Assembly (NCBI GenBank): GCA_035549175.1
Contig: DASZRL010000092.1
Span: 1 to 64,000, forward strand
Source of the DNA: DASTSN01 sp035549175
GTDB taxonomy: Bacteria; Bacteroidota; Bacteroidia; Chitinophagales; Chitinophagaceae
Length of the DNA: 64,000 nucleotides
Direction: 5' to 3'
Part shown: positions 1 to 8,656 of the stretch, piece by piece
Layout of the letters: every line of letters begins with the position of its first letter
Position numbering within the stretch: position 1 is the first letter of the stretch
Program-made: the position numbers and the translations under genes
The notes under the pieces: generated by a model
Databases searched by the model: none
What the model saw: only the letters and a program-made list of their open reading frames with translations
What the model was told of the DNA's origin: nothing

Positions 1-380
1 ATAGCGCTTGTCGGGCAGGCCTCGATGCACAGGTTGCACATGGTACACAGTTCCAGGTGGTAGACAAAGGTGTCCAGGGCTTTCTTCTTCTTCCCTTCGG
101 GCGTCGTATCGAACTTGGTGATGATCTTGATCGTGCCGTTCGGGCAGGCCAGTTCACAGGCCGTGCAGCCCGTACAGGCGTGCTCGTTATTTTCATCATG
201 AGTCAGCACCACTTCCCCGCGGAACCGCTCCGGCAATACGAGCGTGGCCCGGTTATCCGGATACTGCTGGGTAATCTTCTCACGGCGGTGGTGCAGGGCA
301 TAATAGCCTGTGAGCCGCATGCCGGACCATAGCGACCGGACCGCGCCGAAGATGTCCCGTATATAGTTTCCCAAGAACAT
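1..380 (-). CDS. nuoI: NADH-quinone oxidoreductase subunit I (partial, 3' end outside window)
   Basis: This is the peripheral-arm ferredoxin-like subunit of respiratory complex I, which carries clusters N6a and N6b and passes electrons towards NuoB. Reading in from an ATG at 380, 126 codons are visible. Two complete 4Fe-4S motifs are present: C69-x2-C72-x2-C75-x3-C79 (CTGCTACELACP) and C112-x2-C115-x2-C118-x3-C122 (CTMCNLCIEACP). The basic N-terminus with YYALHHRREKIT is typical of NuoI. It starts 44 bp after nuoH and is the last visible gene of the operon; nuoJKLMN would be expected beyond the window edge. The identification is firm and only the C-terminus is missing. Confidence 0.97.
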   Translation of the reverse strand, partial: MFLGNYIRDIFGAVRSLWSGMRLTGYYALHHRREKITQQYPDNRATLVLPERFRGEVVLTHDENNEHACTGCTACELACPNGTIKIITKFDTTPEGKKKKALDTFVYHLELCTMCNLCIEACPTSA

Positions 381-424
381 AGCGTTTCAATTTGTCCCGG
401 CCCGGCCCGGAGGCCCGGCTGGTA

Positions 425-1501
425 TTAAAAATGCCATCCCGTAATGGCGACTACCGTCGCCAGCAGCAGGTTGACCATGCTGAGCGGGAGCAGGTACTTC
501 CATTCCAGGTTCAGTAACTGGTCGATGCGCAGCCGCGGAAAGGTCCACCGGAACCACATGATCACGAAGATCAGGGCGAAGGTCTTACCCAGGAACCAGA
601 CACTGGAAGGGATATAATCCATCACCTGGTTGAACGCCTGCCAGGTCCCGATATGAAAGGGCATCCAGCCTCCCAGGAACAGGGTGGCCCCGACGGCGCA
701 TACAATAAACACGTTTACATACTCGGCCAGGAAAAACAGGGCGAACTTCATGCCGGAGTATTCGGTATGAAAGCCTGCCGTCAGTTCGGATTCTGCCTCG
801 GCCAGGTCAAAGGGGGCCCGGTTGGTCTCTGCGGTGACGGCCACCAGGAAAATCACGAAAGCCGCCAGGGCGGGAATATGCCCCCGGAAAATCCACCAGC
901 CGCCCTGCTGGGCCTGGATGATATCGGACATCCGCAGGCTGCCGGTCAGCACCACGATGGTCAGTACCGACAGGCCCGCGGAGAGTTCGTAGCTGACGAT
1001 CTGGGCCCCGCTGCGCATCGCGCCCAGCAGGGAATACTTGTTGTTGCTGGCCCAACCGGCCATGAGGATCCCGATGACCGACAGGGAGGAAACGGAAGTC
1101 ACAAACAGGATGCCGATATTGATGTCCCAGATCTGCAGGCCGCGGGCAAAGGCCAGCGGGGCCAGGATGACCATGGCGACGATCATGACCAGGAAAGGAG
1201 CCAGGTTGAACAGGAGCTTATCGGCCCCGTCCGGTGTCAGGCCTTCCTTGACGATCAGTTTCAGGGTGTCGGCCGTGGTCTGCAGCAGGCCGCCCGGCCC
1301 GACCCGGTTGGGACCCAGGCGCAACTGCATCCAGGCGGACACTTTTCGTTCCATCATGATCAGCACCAGGCCCAGCACGGCGAACAGGGCGATCACGCAG
1401 AGCCCCACGAGCACAAACTCGATCAGCAGGGCCCACCCGGGTGAAAAGGTCCCGTTGAGCCAGCGGTCCAGGGCCTGGGTTAATGCTTCAAAACCGTACA
1501 T
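425..1501 (-). CDS. nuoH: NADH-quinone oxidoreductase subunit H
   Basis: This is the membrane subunit that joins the peripheral and membrane arms of complex I and forms much of the quinone chamber. The 358 residues contain about eight hydrophobic segments. The family signature MERKVSAWMQLRLGPNRVGP lies near residues 49-68 and the acidic loop AEAESELTAGFHTEYSG near 232-250. Length matches the family. It follows nuoD after 101 bp, the longest gap in this otherwise tight operon, and that gap is where nuoE, nuoF and nuoG usually sit. nuoI follows 44 bp later. Confidence 0.97.
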   Translation of the reverse strand: MYGFEALTQALDRWLNGTFSPGWALLIEFVLVGLCVIALFAVLGLVLIMMERKVSAWMQLRLGPNRVGPGGLLQTTADTLKLIVKEGLTPDGADKLLFNLAPFLVMIVAMVILAPLAFARGLQIWDINIGILFVTSVSSLSVIGILMAGWASNNKYSLLGAMRSGAQIVSYELSAGLSVLTIVVLTGSLRMSDIIQAQQGGWWIFRGHIPALAAFVIFLVAVTAETNRAPFDLAEAESELTAGFHTEYSGMKFALFFLAEYVNVFIVCAVGATLFLGGWMPFHIGTWQAFNQVMDYIPSSVWFLGKTFALIFVIMWFRWTFPRLRIDQLLNLEWKYLLPLSMVNLLLATVVAITGWHF

Positions 1502-1602
1502 GTATAGCTGCTTGGTTGACGATTCATTTGTTTATCAGGTCAGGCCCGCTGTCCGCCGTCACCGGCCCGGCGCCGGTGGCGGTGGCGGTTGCCTGGTACC
1601 GG

Positions 1603-2751
1603 TTAACGGTCTATATCCGGGATCACCAGGTCCAGGGTGCCCATGATGGCGATCAGGTCCCCGATTTTGCCGCCACGCGCCATGTGGTCCAGGGCGCTCA
1701 GGTTGGAAAAACCCGGCGACCGGAACTTGATGCGGTACGGGGTGGTTCCGCCTTCGCTGACGATATAGACCCCGAACTCACCCCGCGCGGTTTCCACCCG
1801 GCTGTAAAACTCCCCCTTGGGAAGTTTCAGGACGGCCTTGGTTTTGGCCTGGAAATCCCCTTCCGGGATCTGGTCGATCAGCTGCTCCAGGATGGAAAGG
1901 GACTGGCGCAGTTCCCGGACGCGTACCAGGTAGCGTGCGAAGCAGTCCCCGCCCTCTTCCAGGACCTCGTCAAACTGCAGGCGCCCGTACACTTCATAGG
2001 GGGCCCGCTTGCGGAGGTCACAGGACACACCGCTGGCCCGGGCTACCGGGCCTGAACAACCGTAAGATATGGCATCCGCGGCGCTCAGCCGACCCACGCC
2101 CTTCAGGCGGTTCTGGAAAATGACATTTCCCGTGACCAGTTCATCATACTCGTCGATGCGGTCCCGGAAATGCCGGATGAACGCGCGGACACGGCGGGGA
2201 AATTCCGGGTGGAGATCGAACATGACCCCGCCGGGCACCATGTAGTTCATGGTCAGCCTGGCCCCGCAGGTCTCCTCCATGATATCGTTGATCATTTCCC
2301 GTTCCCGGAAGGCCAGGAAGAAGGGGGTCAGGGCGCCGACATCCATGGCCATTGCGCCCCACCACAGGCAGTGGGAGGCGATCCGGGTCAGCTCATCCAT
2401 CAGCACGCGGATCACCTGGGCCCGCGGAGGCACTTCCACCTGGAGGCCTTTTTCCACGCAGAGCGCGCAGGCGTGGTTGTTGATATGGGCCGACAGGTAA
2501 TCCATGCGGCTGGTCGTATAAATGAACTGGCGATAACTGAGGCTCTCGCACATTTTTTCGATGGAGCGGTGAATATATCCCAGGTGCGGGTCCACCCGGC
2601 GTATCGTTTCCCCGTCCAGGGTGATCAGCAGGTGGAGGACGCCGTGCGTGGAAGGATGCTGGGGGCCGACATTAATGACCAGCTCGCCGGAGGCGCCCGG
2701 GCGGCTGGCTTCGGTCAGCGGGGGTTCGACGATCTGGGTTTCCCTGTACAT
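1603..2751 (-). CDS. nuoD: NADH-quinone oxidoreductase subunit D
   Basis: This is the 49-kDa-type subunit related to the large subunit of [NiFe] hydrogenases; with NuoB it forms the quinone-reduction site. The 382 residues show GPQHPSTHGVLHL (about 28-40), RMDYLSAHINNHA (about 91-103), the TPYRIKFRSPGFSNL block near 335-350 and the typical ending GTLDLVIPDIDR. The protein is a separate NuoD, not a NuoCD fusion. It follows nuoC after 39 bp. The next gene downstream is nuoH, so the NADH-dehydrogenase module genes are not in their canonical place. Confidence 0.97.
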   Translation of the reverse strand: MYRETQIVEPPLTEASRPGASGELVINVGPQHPSTHGVLHLLITLDGETIRRVDPHLGYIHRSIEKMCESLSYRQFIYTTSRMDYLSAHINNHACALCVEKGLQVEVPPRAQVIRVLMDELTRIASHCLWWGAMAMDVGALTPFFLAFREREMINDIMEETCGARLTMNYMVPGGVMFDLHPEFPRRVRAFIRHFRDRIDEYDELVTGNVIFQNRLKGVGRLSAADAISYGCSGPVARASGVSCDLRKRAPYEVYGRLQFDEVLEEGGDCFARYLVRVRELRQSLSILEQLIDQIPEGDFQAKTKAVLKLPKGEFYSRVETARGEFGVYIVSEGGTTPYRIKFRSPGFSNLSALDHMARGGKIGDLIAIMGTLDLVIPDIDR

Positions 2752-2790
2752 AAATGAAGGCCGGCCCTGCCTGCGGGCAGCCGGCGGTTG

Positions 2791-3249
2791 TTATAGTTTT
2801 ATCATATTGACCGGATCCTCAAAATCCTTTCTGAGCGGGTTTTTTCCTTCCCAGCCTTCCGGCAGGATCAGGAGCCGCAGGTCGGGGTGTCCCGGAAAAT
2901 CCACGCCAAATAATTCGTATACCTCCCGTTCATGAAACTCCGCCGTGCGCCAGATATCAGACACGGAGGGGACGCTTGGCTGCTCCCGGTCCAGGTCGAT
3001 CTTGATGACGAGCGCCTCGTTATGCCGGCTGGAACCGAGATGATAGACCATGGTCAGCCGCGTTTTCCAGTCCACGCAGGTCAGGCAGAACAGGTAATCC
3101 AGCTGCAGGACCGCATCGTCCCGAAGCCGCCCGGCCCAGGCATGCCATTCGCCGCCGGGCAGGGGCAGGACCGCCCATTCGCCGCTCCCCTCGGGTGTGG
3201 CGGCGGGCAGTAGCTCCCGGAGCCGGGTTATCAGGGTATCCTTGTTCAT
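2791..3249 (-). CDS. nuoC: NADH-quinone oxidoreductase subunit C
   Basis: This is the 30-kDa-type subunit of complex I that stabilises the NuoB/NuoD core. The 152 residues begin MNKDTLITRLREL and contain the family signature EREVYELFGVDFPGHPDLR, followed by LPEGWEGKNPLRKDF. I chose the ATG at 3249 although the frame is open to 3363, because it forms an ATGA overlap with the nuoB stop codon, implying translational coupling, and because the upstream extension is proline- and charge-rich and unlike NuoC. Confidence 0.95.
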   Translation of the reverse strand: MNKDTLITRLRELLPAATPEGSGEWAVLPLPGGEWHAWAGRLRDDAVLQLDYLFCLTCVDWKTRLTMVYHLGSSRHNEALVIKIDLDREQPSVPSVSDIWRTAEFHEREVYELFGVDFPGHPDLRLLILPEGWEGKNPLRKDFEDPVNMIKL

Positions 3250-3836
3250 GGGGTTGGCTGGTCGGGTTTTTCCATCCGGATCTGCTCGCGGGTGAGGCCG
3301 CTGCGGATCTTTTCCTGCAGGGTGATCATCGCATGGAGCAGCGCTTCGGGACGGGGCGGACAACCGGCAATGTATACATCCACGGGGATGACATGGTCGG
3401 CTCCCTTGACTACGGAATAGGTATTGTAAAAAAAAGGACCGCCGCTGGTGGCGCAGGCCCCCATGGCGATCACGTATTTGGGCTCGGCCATCTGGTCATA
3501 AAGGCGCTTCAGTACGGGGGCCATCTTGTTGACGATGGTGCCGGCAATGATGATGACATCCGCCTGGCGGGGGGTCGCCCGGGCGACCTCGAATCCAAAC
3601 CGGGACCAGTCGTATTTGGCCGAAGCGGTGCTCATCATTTCAATGGCGCAGCAGCTGGTCCCGAAAACCAGGGGCCACAGGGAGTTGCTGCGGGCCCAGT
3701 TGATGACCTCATCCAGCTTGCTGACCAGGATCCCTCCGCCGGGGACGGGATGGACCTGCCCCGGGAACGAGCCGGGGCCTGCGGCGGGCGGGGAGCCTGC
3801 CGGTTGTTTTTCTATGGCAGCATCATCAGTCAACAT
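3246..3836 (-). CDS. nuoB: NADH-quinone oxidoreductase subunit B
   Basis: This subunit carries cluster N2, the last iron-sulfur centre before quinone. The four expected cysteines are C62 and C63 (GTSCCAIEMM), C128 (GACATSGG) and C159 (GCPPRPE). The length of 196 residues includes an N-terminal extension of about 35 residues rich in Pro and Gly ahead of the conserved domain. An internal start nearer ILVSKLDEV is possible, but no obvious alternative ATG is seen. The gene starts 27 bp after nuoA and its stop overlaps the nuoC start. Confidence 0.96.
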   Translation of the reverse strand: MLTDDAAIEKQPAGSPPAAGPGSFPGQVHPVPGGGILVSKLDEVINWARSNSLWPLVFGTSCCAIEMMSTASAKYDWSRFGFEVARATPRQADVIIIAGTIVNKMAPVLKRLYDQMAEPKYVIAMGACATSGGPFFYNTYSVVKGADHVIPVDVYIAGCPPRPEALLHAMITLQEKIRSGLTREQIRMEKPDQPTP

Positions 3837-3863
3837 ACGATCGGTTTATGGCCTGTCGCGGGG

Positions 3864-4214
3864 TCAGACCCATTTCAGCGCACCTTTGCGGTGTGCGTAC
3901 AGGAAGCCCAGAAACAGGATAAAAAAGAACAGGGTGATCTCGACCAGGGCCGGCCAGCCCACCTGTTTCACGACCACGGCCCAGGGGTAGAGGAACACCA
4001 GTTCCACATCGAATATCAGGAATACCAGGGCAAACAAATAATACCCCACGTTGAACTGGATCCAGCTGGGACCCTGGGTAGGCACCCCGCATTCGTACGG
4101 TTCTCCCTTTTGCTTGCTGTGGGTGGCCCGTACCACGAATTTGGATACCAGGATGGCAATGCCTGAAAAAGCGACGGCAGCAATCACCAGGACAATCAGG
4201 GATGAGGCACCCAT
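3864..4214 (-). CDS. nuoA: NADH-quinone oxidoreductase subunit A
   Basis: This small membrane subunit packs beside NuoH. The 116 residues have three transmembrane segments (about 5-27, 58-82, 88-108). They contain the family motifs KGEPYECGVPT and FNVGYYLFALVFLIFDVELVFLYPWA, including the conserved Cys-bearing first loop and the FDVE segment. It lies 54 bp downstream of the FNR-like flavoprotein gene and opens the nuo genes proper. Confidence 0.97.
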   Translation of the reverse strand: MGASSLIVLVIAAVAFSGIAILVSKFVVRATHSKQKGEPYECGVPTQGPSWIQFNVGYYLFALVFLIFDVELVFLYPWAVVVKQVGWPALVEITLFFFILFLGFLYAHRKGALKWV

Positions 4215-4268
4215 AGGGATTGATTTCTACGAATATACCAACTAATGGGTAAACTTCAGCGGCCTTCC

Positions 4269-4988
4269 TTACCCGTAGGATTCCAGGTGAATGGCCGATT
4301 TGGGATAGCCCATGTCCTGGATGCGTTTCCTGGCTTCATCGATCATGTCCTTCCAGCCGCACAGCATGAAATCGGCAGGTTGCCGGGTCTTTGCCAGTTC
4401 CTCGTACACGGCGTGCACATACCCGGTCCGGCCTTCCCATTCCTCGCGGGACAGGGTCGGCAGGTAATGGAAATAGGGAATCTTTTCCTGGAGGGCCAGC
4501 AGGTCTTCGTGATAGAGCAGGTTTTCGCGGCGCCTGGTGCCAAAGATCAGGTAGATATTGCGGTGGGGCGGGTTGTGCTTATTAATATAGTGCAGCATGC
4601 TGCGGAACGGGGCGATACCGGTCCCGGTGCAGATCAGGAACAGGTCCTTGTCCATCGGGTCAGGCAGGACGAACACCCCCTGGGGCCCGCGTACGGATAT
4701 TTCCGTGCCTTCCTGCACCTCGTTGAACAGGTAGTTGGTACCTGCCCCGCCTTCCATTTTCACGATGACCAGCTCAAACACATTGGTACCGTCGGGCCAG
4801 GACGCGATGGAGTAACTCCGCCAGCGCCGGCCGGGCCGTTCGTGGATGGGCAGGTCCAGCGTAACAAACTGACCTGCCTGAAAATCAAAGCGTTCCAGGT
4901 CGGGCAGCTGGATAAAAAACCGCCGGGTATTATGGGTTTCCTGCAGGATGTGCCGGACGATGCCTTTTTGCCAGGGTAATGGAGCCAT
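4269..4988 (-). CDS. FNR-family FAD/NAD(P)-binding oxidoreductase at head of nuo operon
   Basis: This 239-residue protein has the two-domain ferredoxin-NADP reductase fold. The FAD-binding barrel carries RSYSIAS (57-63), and the NAD(P)-binding domain carries LICTGTGIAPFRSM (118-131) and a late MLCGWKDMIDEARK segment. No 2Fe-2S ferredoxin domain is fused to it. Family members move electrons between NAD(P)H and ferredoxin, flavodoxin or free flavin, and sequence alone does not give the direction or partner. It is the first gene of the unit that continues into nuoABCDHI and lies on the same strand 54 bp before nuoA. Because nuoEFG are missing, a role in feeding complex I or exchanging electrons with it is an attractive inference, not a demonstrated fact. 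Confidence 0.85.
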   Translation of the reverse strand: MAPLPWQKGIVRHILQETHNTRRFFIQLPDLERFDFQAGQFVTLDLPIHERPGRRWRSYSIASWPDGTNVFELVIVKMEGGAGTNYLFNEVQEGTEISVRGPQGVFVLPDPMDKDLFLICTGTGIAPFRSMLHYINKHNPPHRNIYLIFGTRRRENLLYHEDLLALQEKIPYFHYLPTLSREEWEGRTGYVHAVYEELAKTRQPADFMLCGWKDMIDEARKRIQDMGYPKSAIHLESYG

Positions 4989-5044
4989 TGCTGGGGTATT
5001 TCATGACGTGGCGCTAAAGATAGGCCGAAGGCCGGTTCCGGCAC

Positions 5045-5070
5045 AAAAAAAGCGGTACTTCCGTACCGCT
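5045..5070 (-). terminator. Intrinsic-terminator-like hairpin in the leader of the nuo operon
   Basis: On the minus strand an 8-bp stem (AGCGGTAC/GTACCGCT, 4-nt loop) is followed directly by seven U residues. It lies 57 bp before the FNR start codon and downstream of the likely promoter of the same unit, so it may act as an attenuator. No other minus-strand gene lies upstream that it could terminate, because mfd runs the opposite way. Confidence 0.6.
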
Positions 5071-5104
5071 TATATGTGCCTGTAAGGGCAAGCAATCGAG
5101 GTTT

Positions 5105-5134
5105 TAAAAGTATAAAAAATTGTTATGATACAAA
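5105..5134 (-). promoter_or_regulatory. Candidate promoter of the FNR-nuo operon
   Basis: On the minus strand TTTG, an 18-bp spacer and TACTTTTA match the Bacteroidota -33/-7 pattern (TTTG...TAnnTTTG) with one mismatch. Transcription would start near 5098, giving a leader of about 110 nt that includes the terminator-like hairpin. Confidence 0.45.
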
Positions 5135-5217
5135 ATTTCCGGAAAAAATTTTTTTCAAACCTCCCTGCAGCGGCCGGGACGGGGCTCGCCACCGGTCCCG
5201 GATCAGCGCGTAAGTGT

Positions 5218-5225
5218 TATCTTTG
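5218..5225 (+). promoter_or_regulatory. -7 element of mfd, very close to its start codon
   Basis: TATCTTTG is an exact TAnnTTTG match. Only 8 nt separate it from the mfd ATG, so transcription should begin at or just before the start codon. Confidence 0.55.
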
Positions 5226-5233
5226 CACTTTCC

Positions 5234-8200
5234 ATGCGTGTCCAGGATTTGTTGACCCAGTATCAGAACACCCCCCGCCTTTTTCAGTTGGCGGATAGGC
5301 TCTCTTTTTCCCAACCGCAACATATCTGGCTCAGAAACCTGCAGGGCAGTTCCAGTCAGTTCGTTTTTTCCGCCCTGCTGCTACACCCCGCCTGTGCCCA
5401 GCTCAACCACCTGGTGGTCCTAAACGATGCCGAGGAGGCAGCCTATTTCCATAACGGGCTGGAAAGCCTGACCGGCACGCTGGATCTGTTCTATTTTCCA
5501 TCCTCCTTCAAGAACAAGAAAAACTACCGCCTGCTGAACAGCAGCCATCTGATGCTGCGTACGGAGGCCCTGACGCGGATCGCCTCCCAGCCCGGGGCGG
5601 TCAATAAGAAGGTGCTGGTAACCTATCCGGAAGCACTCTTTGAGAAAGTGGTGGTGCCCAGGACCCTGTCGGAAAATATCATCCAGGTAAAATCCGGCGA
5701 AACCCTCCAGGTGGATCAGCTCCTGCTGAAGCTGGCGGATTACGGCTTCGAGCGTACCGATTTTGTATACGAACCGGGACAGTTTGCGATCCGCGGAGGC
5801 ATCCTGGATATCTATTCCTTCGGCAATGACAAGCCTTACCGCATCGAGCTGTTCGGCCACGAAGTAGATTCCATCCGCATCGTCGATCCGGAAACGCAGC
5901 TTAGTGAACGCCGGCTGCTCCAGGTGTCTATCATTCCCAACGTCGAAACGCAGTTCGAGGAAGAGCAGAAGATCTCCCTGCTGGAGTTTCTGCCGGAGAA
6001 TACAGTGGTCTGGCTGCAGGATCCGGCCCTTTGCCGGGAACGCTTCCTGGATCTGGCGGATGAGTTGCGGCTGTTCCTGGAGCGCTCGGGCGAACAGGAA
6101 CCCGTAAGCGAGGGAGGCGACGAAAAAATCTGGAAAAAGCAGGTGCTGGCTTCGGATTTCATATCAGCCGACTTCCTGCAGGCCCAGCTGGCAGAACGTC
6201 ATACGGTAGCCTTCGGCTCCGACCCCGGGGACGCCCGGGTGGAAATCGCCTTCCAGACCCGGCAGCAGCCTGCCTTCAACCGCCAGTTCGACCTGCTGAT
6301 CCGGGACCTTCGCCAATGGGAGAAAAGCCAGTACACCATCTGCCTGTTTGCCGACAACCCCAAACAGCTGGAGCGGCTGTACAGCATTTTCCAGGATCTG
6401 AAGGCGGAGATCACGTTCAACCCGGTACCCGTTTCCATCCATGAAGGTTTCCTGGACGAAGACCTGCGCCTGGTTTGCTATACGGATCACCAGATTTTCC
6501 AGCGGTATCACAAGTACCGGGTACGGCAGGCCTATAATAAAAGCAAGGCCCTTACCCTGCGCACCCTGCGCGAACTGCAGCCGGGCGATTATGTGACCCA
6601 CATTGACCATGGCGTGGGAATCTACAGCGGCCTGCAGAAAATTGAAACGAACGGCAAGGTACAGGAGGCGGTGCGGATCATTTACAAGGATAGCGATATC
6701 CTGTACGTGAATATCAACTCGCTGCACAAGATTGCCAAGTACACGGGCAAGGAAGGCTCCGTGCCCAAGATCAACAAGCTCGGCAGCGATGTCTGGAACC
6801 GTCTCAAGGAAAAAACCAAAAGCCGTGTCAAGGAAATTGCCTTCGACCTGATCCGGCTCTACGCCCAGCGTAAGGCGCAGCAGGGCTTCCCGCACAGCCC
6901 GGACAACTACCTGCAGACGGAATTGGAGGCTTCCTTCATCTATGAGGATACGCCCGACCAGAGCAAGGCTACGGCGGATGTGAAAAAGGACATGGAATCT
7001 CCCGCCCCCATGGACCGGCTCGTCTGCGGGGATGTCGGCTTCGGAAAAACCGAGGTGGCCATCCGGGCGGCCTTCAAGACCTGCGTGGACGGGAAGCAGG
7101 CCGCGGTGCTGGTGCCCACCACCATTCTGGCCTTCCAGCACTATAAGACATTCAGCGACCGGCTGCGGGACTTCCCGGTCACGGTGGACTATATCAACCG
7201 GTTCAAATCGGCCCGGGAAAAAAAGGAGACCCTCAAGCGCCTCGAGGAAGGCAAGATCGACATCATCATCGGCACCCATGCCCTGCTGGGCAAGGAGGTG
7301 AAGTTCAAAGACCTCGGGCTGCTGGTCGTGGATGAAGAACAGAAGTTCGGCGTAGCCCATAAGGAGAAGATCAAGACCCTGCGCACCACCGTTGACTGCC
7401 TGACCCTTACGGCCACTCCCATTCCCCGCACCCTGCAGTTCAGCCTCATGGGCGCCCGCGACCTGAGCATCATCAATACGCCGCCTCCTAACCGCCAGCC
7501 TATTCAGACGGAAGTGCAGGTGTTCAACGAGGATTTTATCCGGGATGCCATTTATTTTGAAACGGAACGGGGCGGGCAGGTCTTTTTCATTCATAACCGG
7601 ATACAGGGCCTGGCCGAAATGGCTGCCCTCATCCAGGGGCTCTGCCCGGATCTCAGCATCGGCTTTGCCCACGGCCAGATGGAGGGTCATGTCCTGGAGG
7701 AACGCATCCTGGACTTCATCGACCGGAAGTATGATGTCCTGATCTGCACCAATATCGTGGAAAGCGGCGTGGATATTCCCAACGTGAATACCATCATCGT
7801 AAACAATGCCCACCAGTTCGGCCTCAGCGACCTGCACCAGCTGCGGGGCCGCGTCGGGCGGAGCAACCGGAAAGCCTTCTGTTACCTGCTGGCTCCTCCC
7901 ATGAGTACCCTGCCGGCGGATTCGCGCAAGCGTCTGCAGACCCTCGAACAGCACAGTGACCTGGGAAGCGGCTTCCAGATTGCCATGCGCGACCTGGACA
8001 TCCGGGGTGCCGGTAACCTGCTGGGCGGGGAACAGAGCGGGTTCATGGCGGAGATTGGTTTTGAAATGTATCAGAAGATCCTGGACGAGGCGATCCGGGA
8101 GCTCAAGCGCACTGAGTTCCGCGAGTTGTTCAAGGAGGAAATTTCGCGCCAGGATGATTTTGTTCAGGATTGCACGATCGACACGGACCTGGAGATCCTT

Positions 8201-8656
8201 ATTCCCGACGAATACGTGGAAAGCATCACCGAGCGCCTTTCCCTGTACACGCGGCTGGACAATTGCGAAACGGAGGAAGAGCTTCAGGCCATGCATGCCG
8301 AACTGATCGACCGGTTCGGCCCCATGCCTGCCCCGGTAGAGGACCTTTTCGTTACTGTACGCTGCCGCAAGCTGGCGGTTGCCCTTGGCTTCGAGCGGAT
8401 GATCCTGAAAGACCAGGTGCTGAAATGTTATTTTATCAACCGGCCCGATTCGCCGTATTTTGATTCCCCCCTGTTCCACCAGGTACTGGAATACCTGAAG
8501 ACCCAGACCAACCAGGCCCGCCTCCGCCAGCAGGGCAAGTTGTTCTACCTGGTGGCTGACCGGATCACCGGCATGCCGGCCGTCCACCAGTTCCTGCAGC
8601 GCATGCATGCCTATACCCAGCAGGCGGTCCGTCCCGTTCCGGGTGTCAGCCAATAA
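5234..8656 (+). CDS. mfd: Transcription-repair coupling factor Mfd
   Basis: Mfd is a DNA translocase that displaces stalled RNA polymerase and recruits UvrA to template-strand lesions. The 1140 residues show, in order: a UvrB-like N-terminal module; the RNA-polymerase interacting domain with YVTHIDHGVGIYSGL near 453; helicase motif I GDVGFGKTE near 600; the DEEQ motif in LLVVDEEQKFGV near 700; TATPIPRTLQFSLMGARDL near 727; QLRGRVGRSNR in the second RecA domain; and the C-terminal TRCF domain (DTDLEILIPDEYV onwards). Length and order are normal. It is transcribed divergently from the nuo operon, and no operon partner is evident downstream. Confidence 0.98.
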   Translation: MRVQDLLTQYQNTPRLFQLADRLSFSQPQHIWLRNLQGSSSQFVFSALLLHPACAQLNHLVVLNDAEEAAYFHNGLESLTGTLDLFYFPSSFKNKKNYRLLNSSHLMLRTEALTRIASQPGAVNKKVLVTYPEALFEKVVVPRTLSENIIQVKSGETLQVDQLLLKLADYGFERTDFVYEPGQFAIRGGILDIYSFGNDKPYRIELFGHEVDSIRIVDPETQLSERRLLQVSIIPNVETQFEEEQKISLLEFLPENTVVWLQDPALCRERFLDLADELRLFLERSGEQEPVSEGGDEKIWKKQVLASDFISADFLQAQLAERHTVAFGSDPGDARVEIAFQTRQQPAFNRQFDLLIRDLRQWEKSQYTICLFADNPKQLERLYSIFQDLKAEITFNPVPVSIHEGFLDEDLRLVCYTDHQIFQRYHKYRVRQAYNKSKALTLRTLRELQPGDYVTHIDHGVGIYSGLQKIETNGKVQEAVRIIYKDSDILYVNINSLHKIAKYTGKEGSVPKINKLGSDVWNRLKEKTKSRVKEIAFDLIRLYAQRKAQQGFPHSPDNYLQTELEASFIYEDTPDQSKATADVKKDMESPAPMDRLVCGDVGFGKTEVAIRAAFKTCVDGKQAAVLVPTTILAFQHYKTFSDRLRDFPVTVDYINRFKSAREKKETLKRLEEGKIDIIIGTHALLGKEVKFKDLGLLVVDEEQKFGVAHKEKIKTLRTTVDCLTLTATPIPRTLQFSLMGARDLSIINTPPPNRQPIQTEVQVFNEDFIRDAIYFETERGGQVFFIHNRIQGLAEMAALIQGLCPDLSIGFAHGQMEGHVLEERILDFIDRKYDVLICTNIVESGVDIPNVNTIIVNNAHQFGLSDLHQLRGRVGRSNRKAFCYLLAPPMSTLPADSRKRLQTLEQHSDLGSGFQIAMRDLDIRGAGNLLGGEQSGFMAEIGFEMYQKILDEAIRELKRTEFRELFKEEISRQDDFVQDCTIDTDLEILIPDEYVESITERLSLYTRLDNCETEEELQAMHAELIDRFGPMPAPVEDLFVTVRCRKLAVALGFERMILKDQVLKCYFINRPDSPYFDSPLFHQVLEYLKTQTNQARLRQQGKLFYLVADRITGMPAVHQFLQRMHAYTQQAVRPVPGVSQ

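Noticed and set aside
3250..3363. N-terminal extension of nuoC to the ATG at 3363
   Set aside because: The extension overlaps nuoB heavily and is Pro/Arg-rich; the ATGA overlap start at 3249 fits family length.
6164..8653. Open frame of 829 codons antisense to mfd
   Set aside because: It is the reverse-strand shadow of a clear Mfd gene in high-GC DNA; composition is His/Gln/Asp/Gly-rich and no domain is recognisable.
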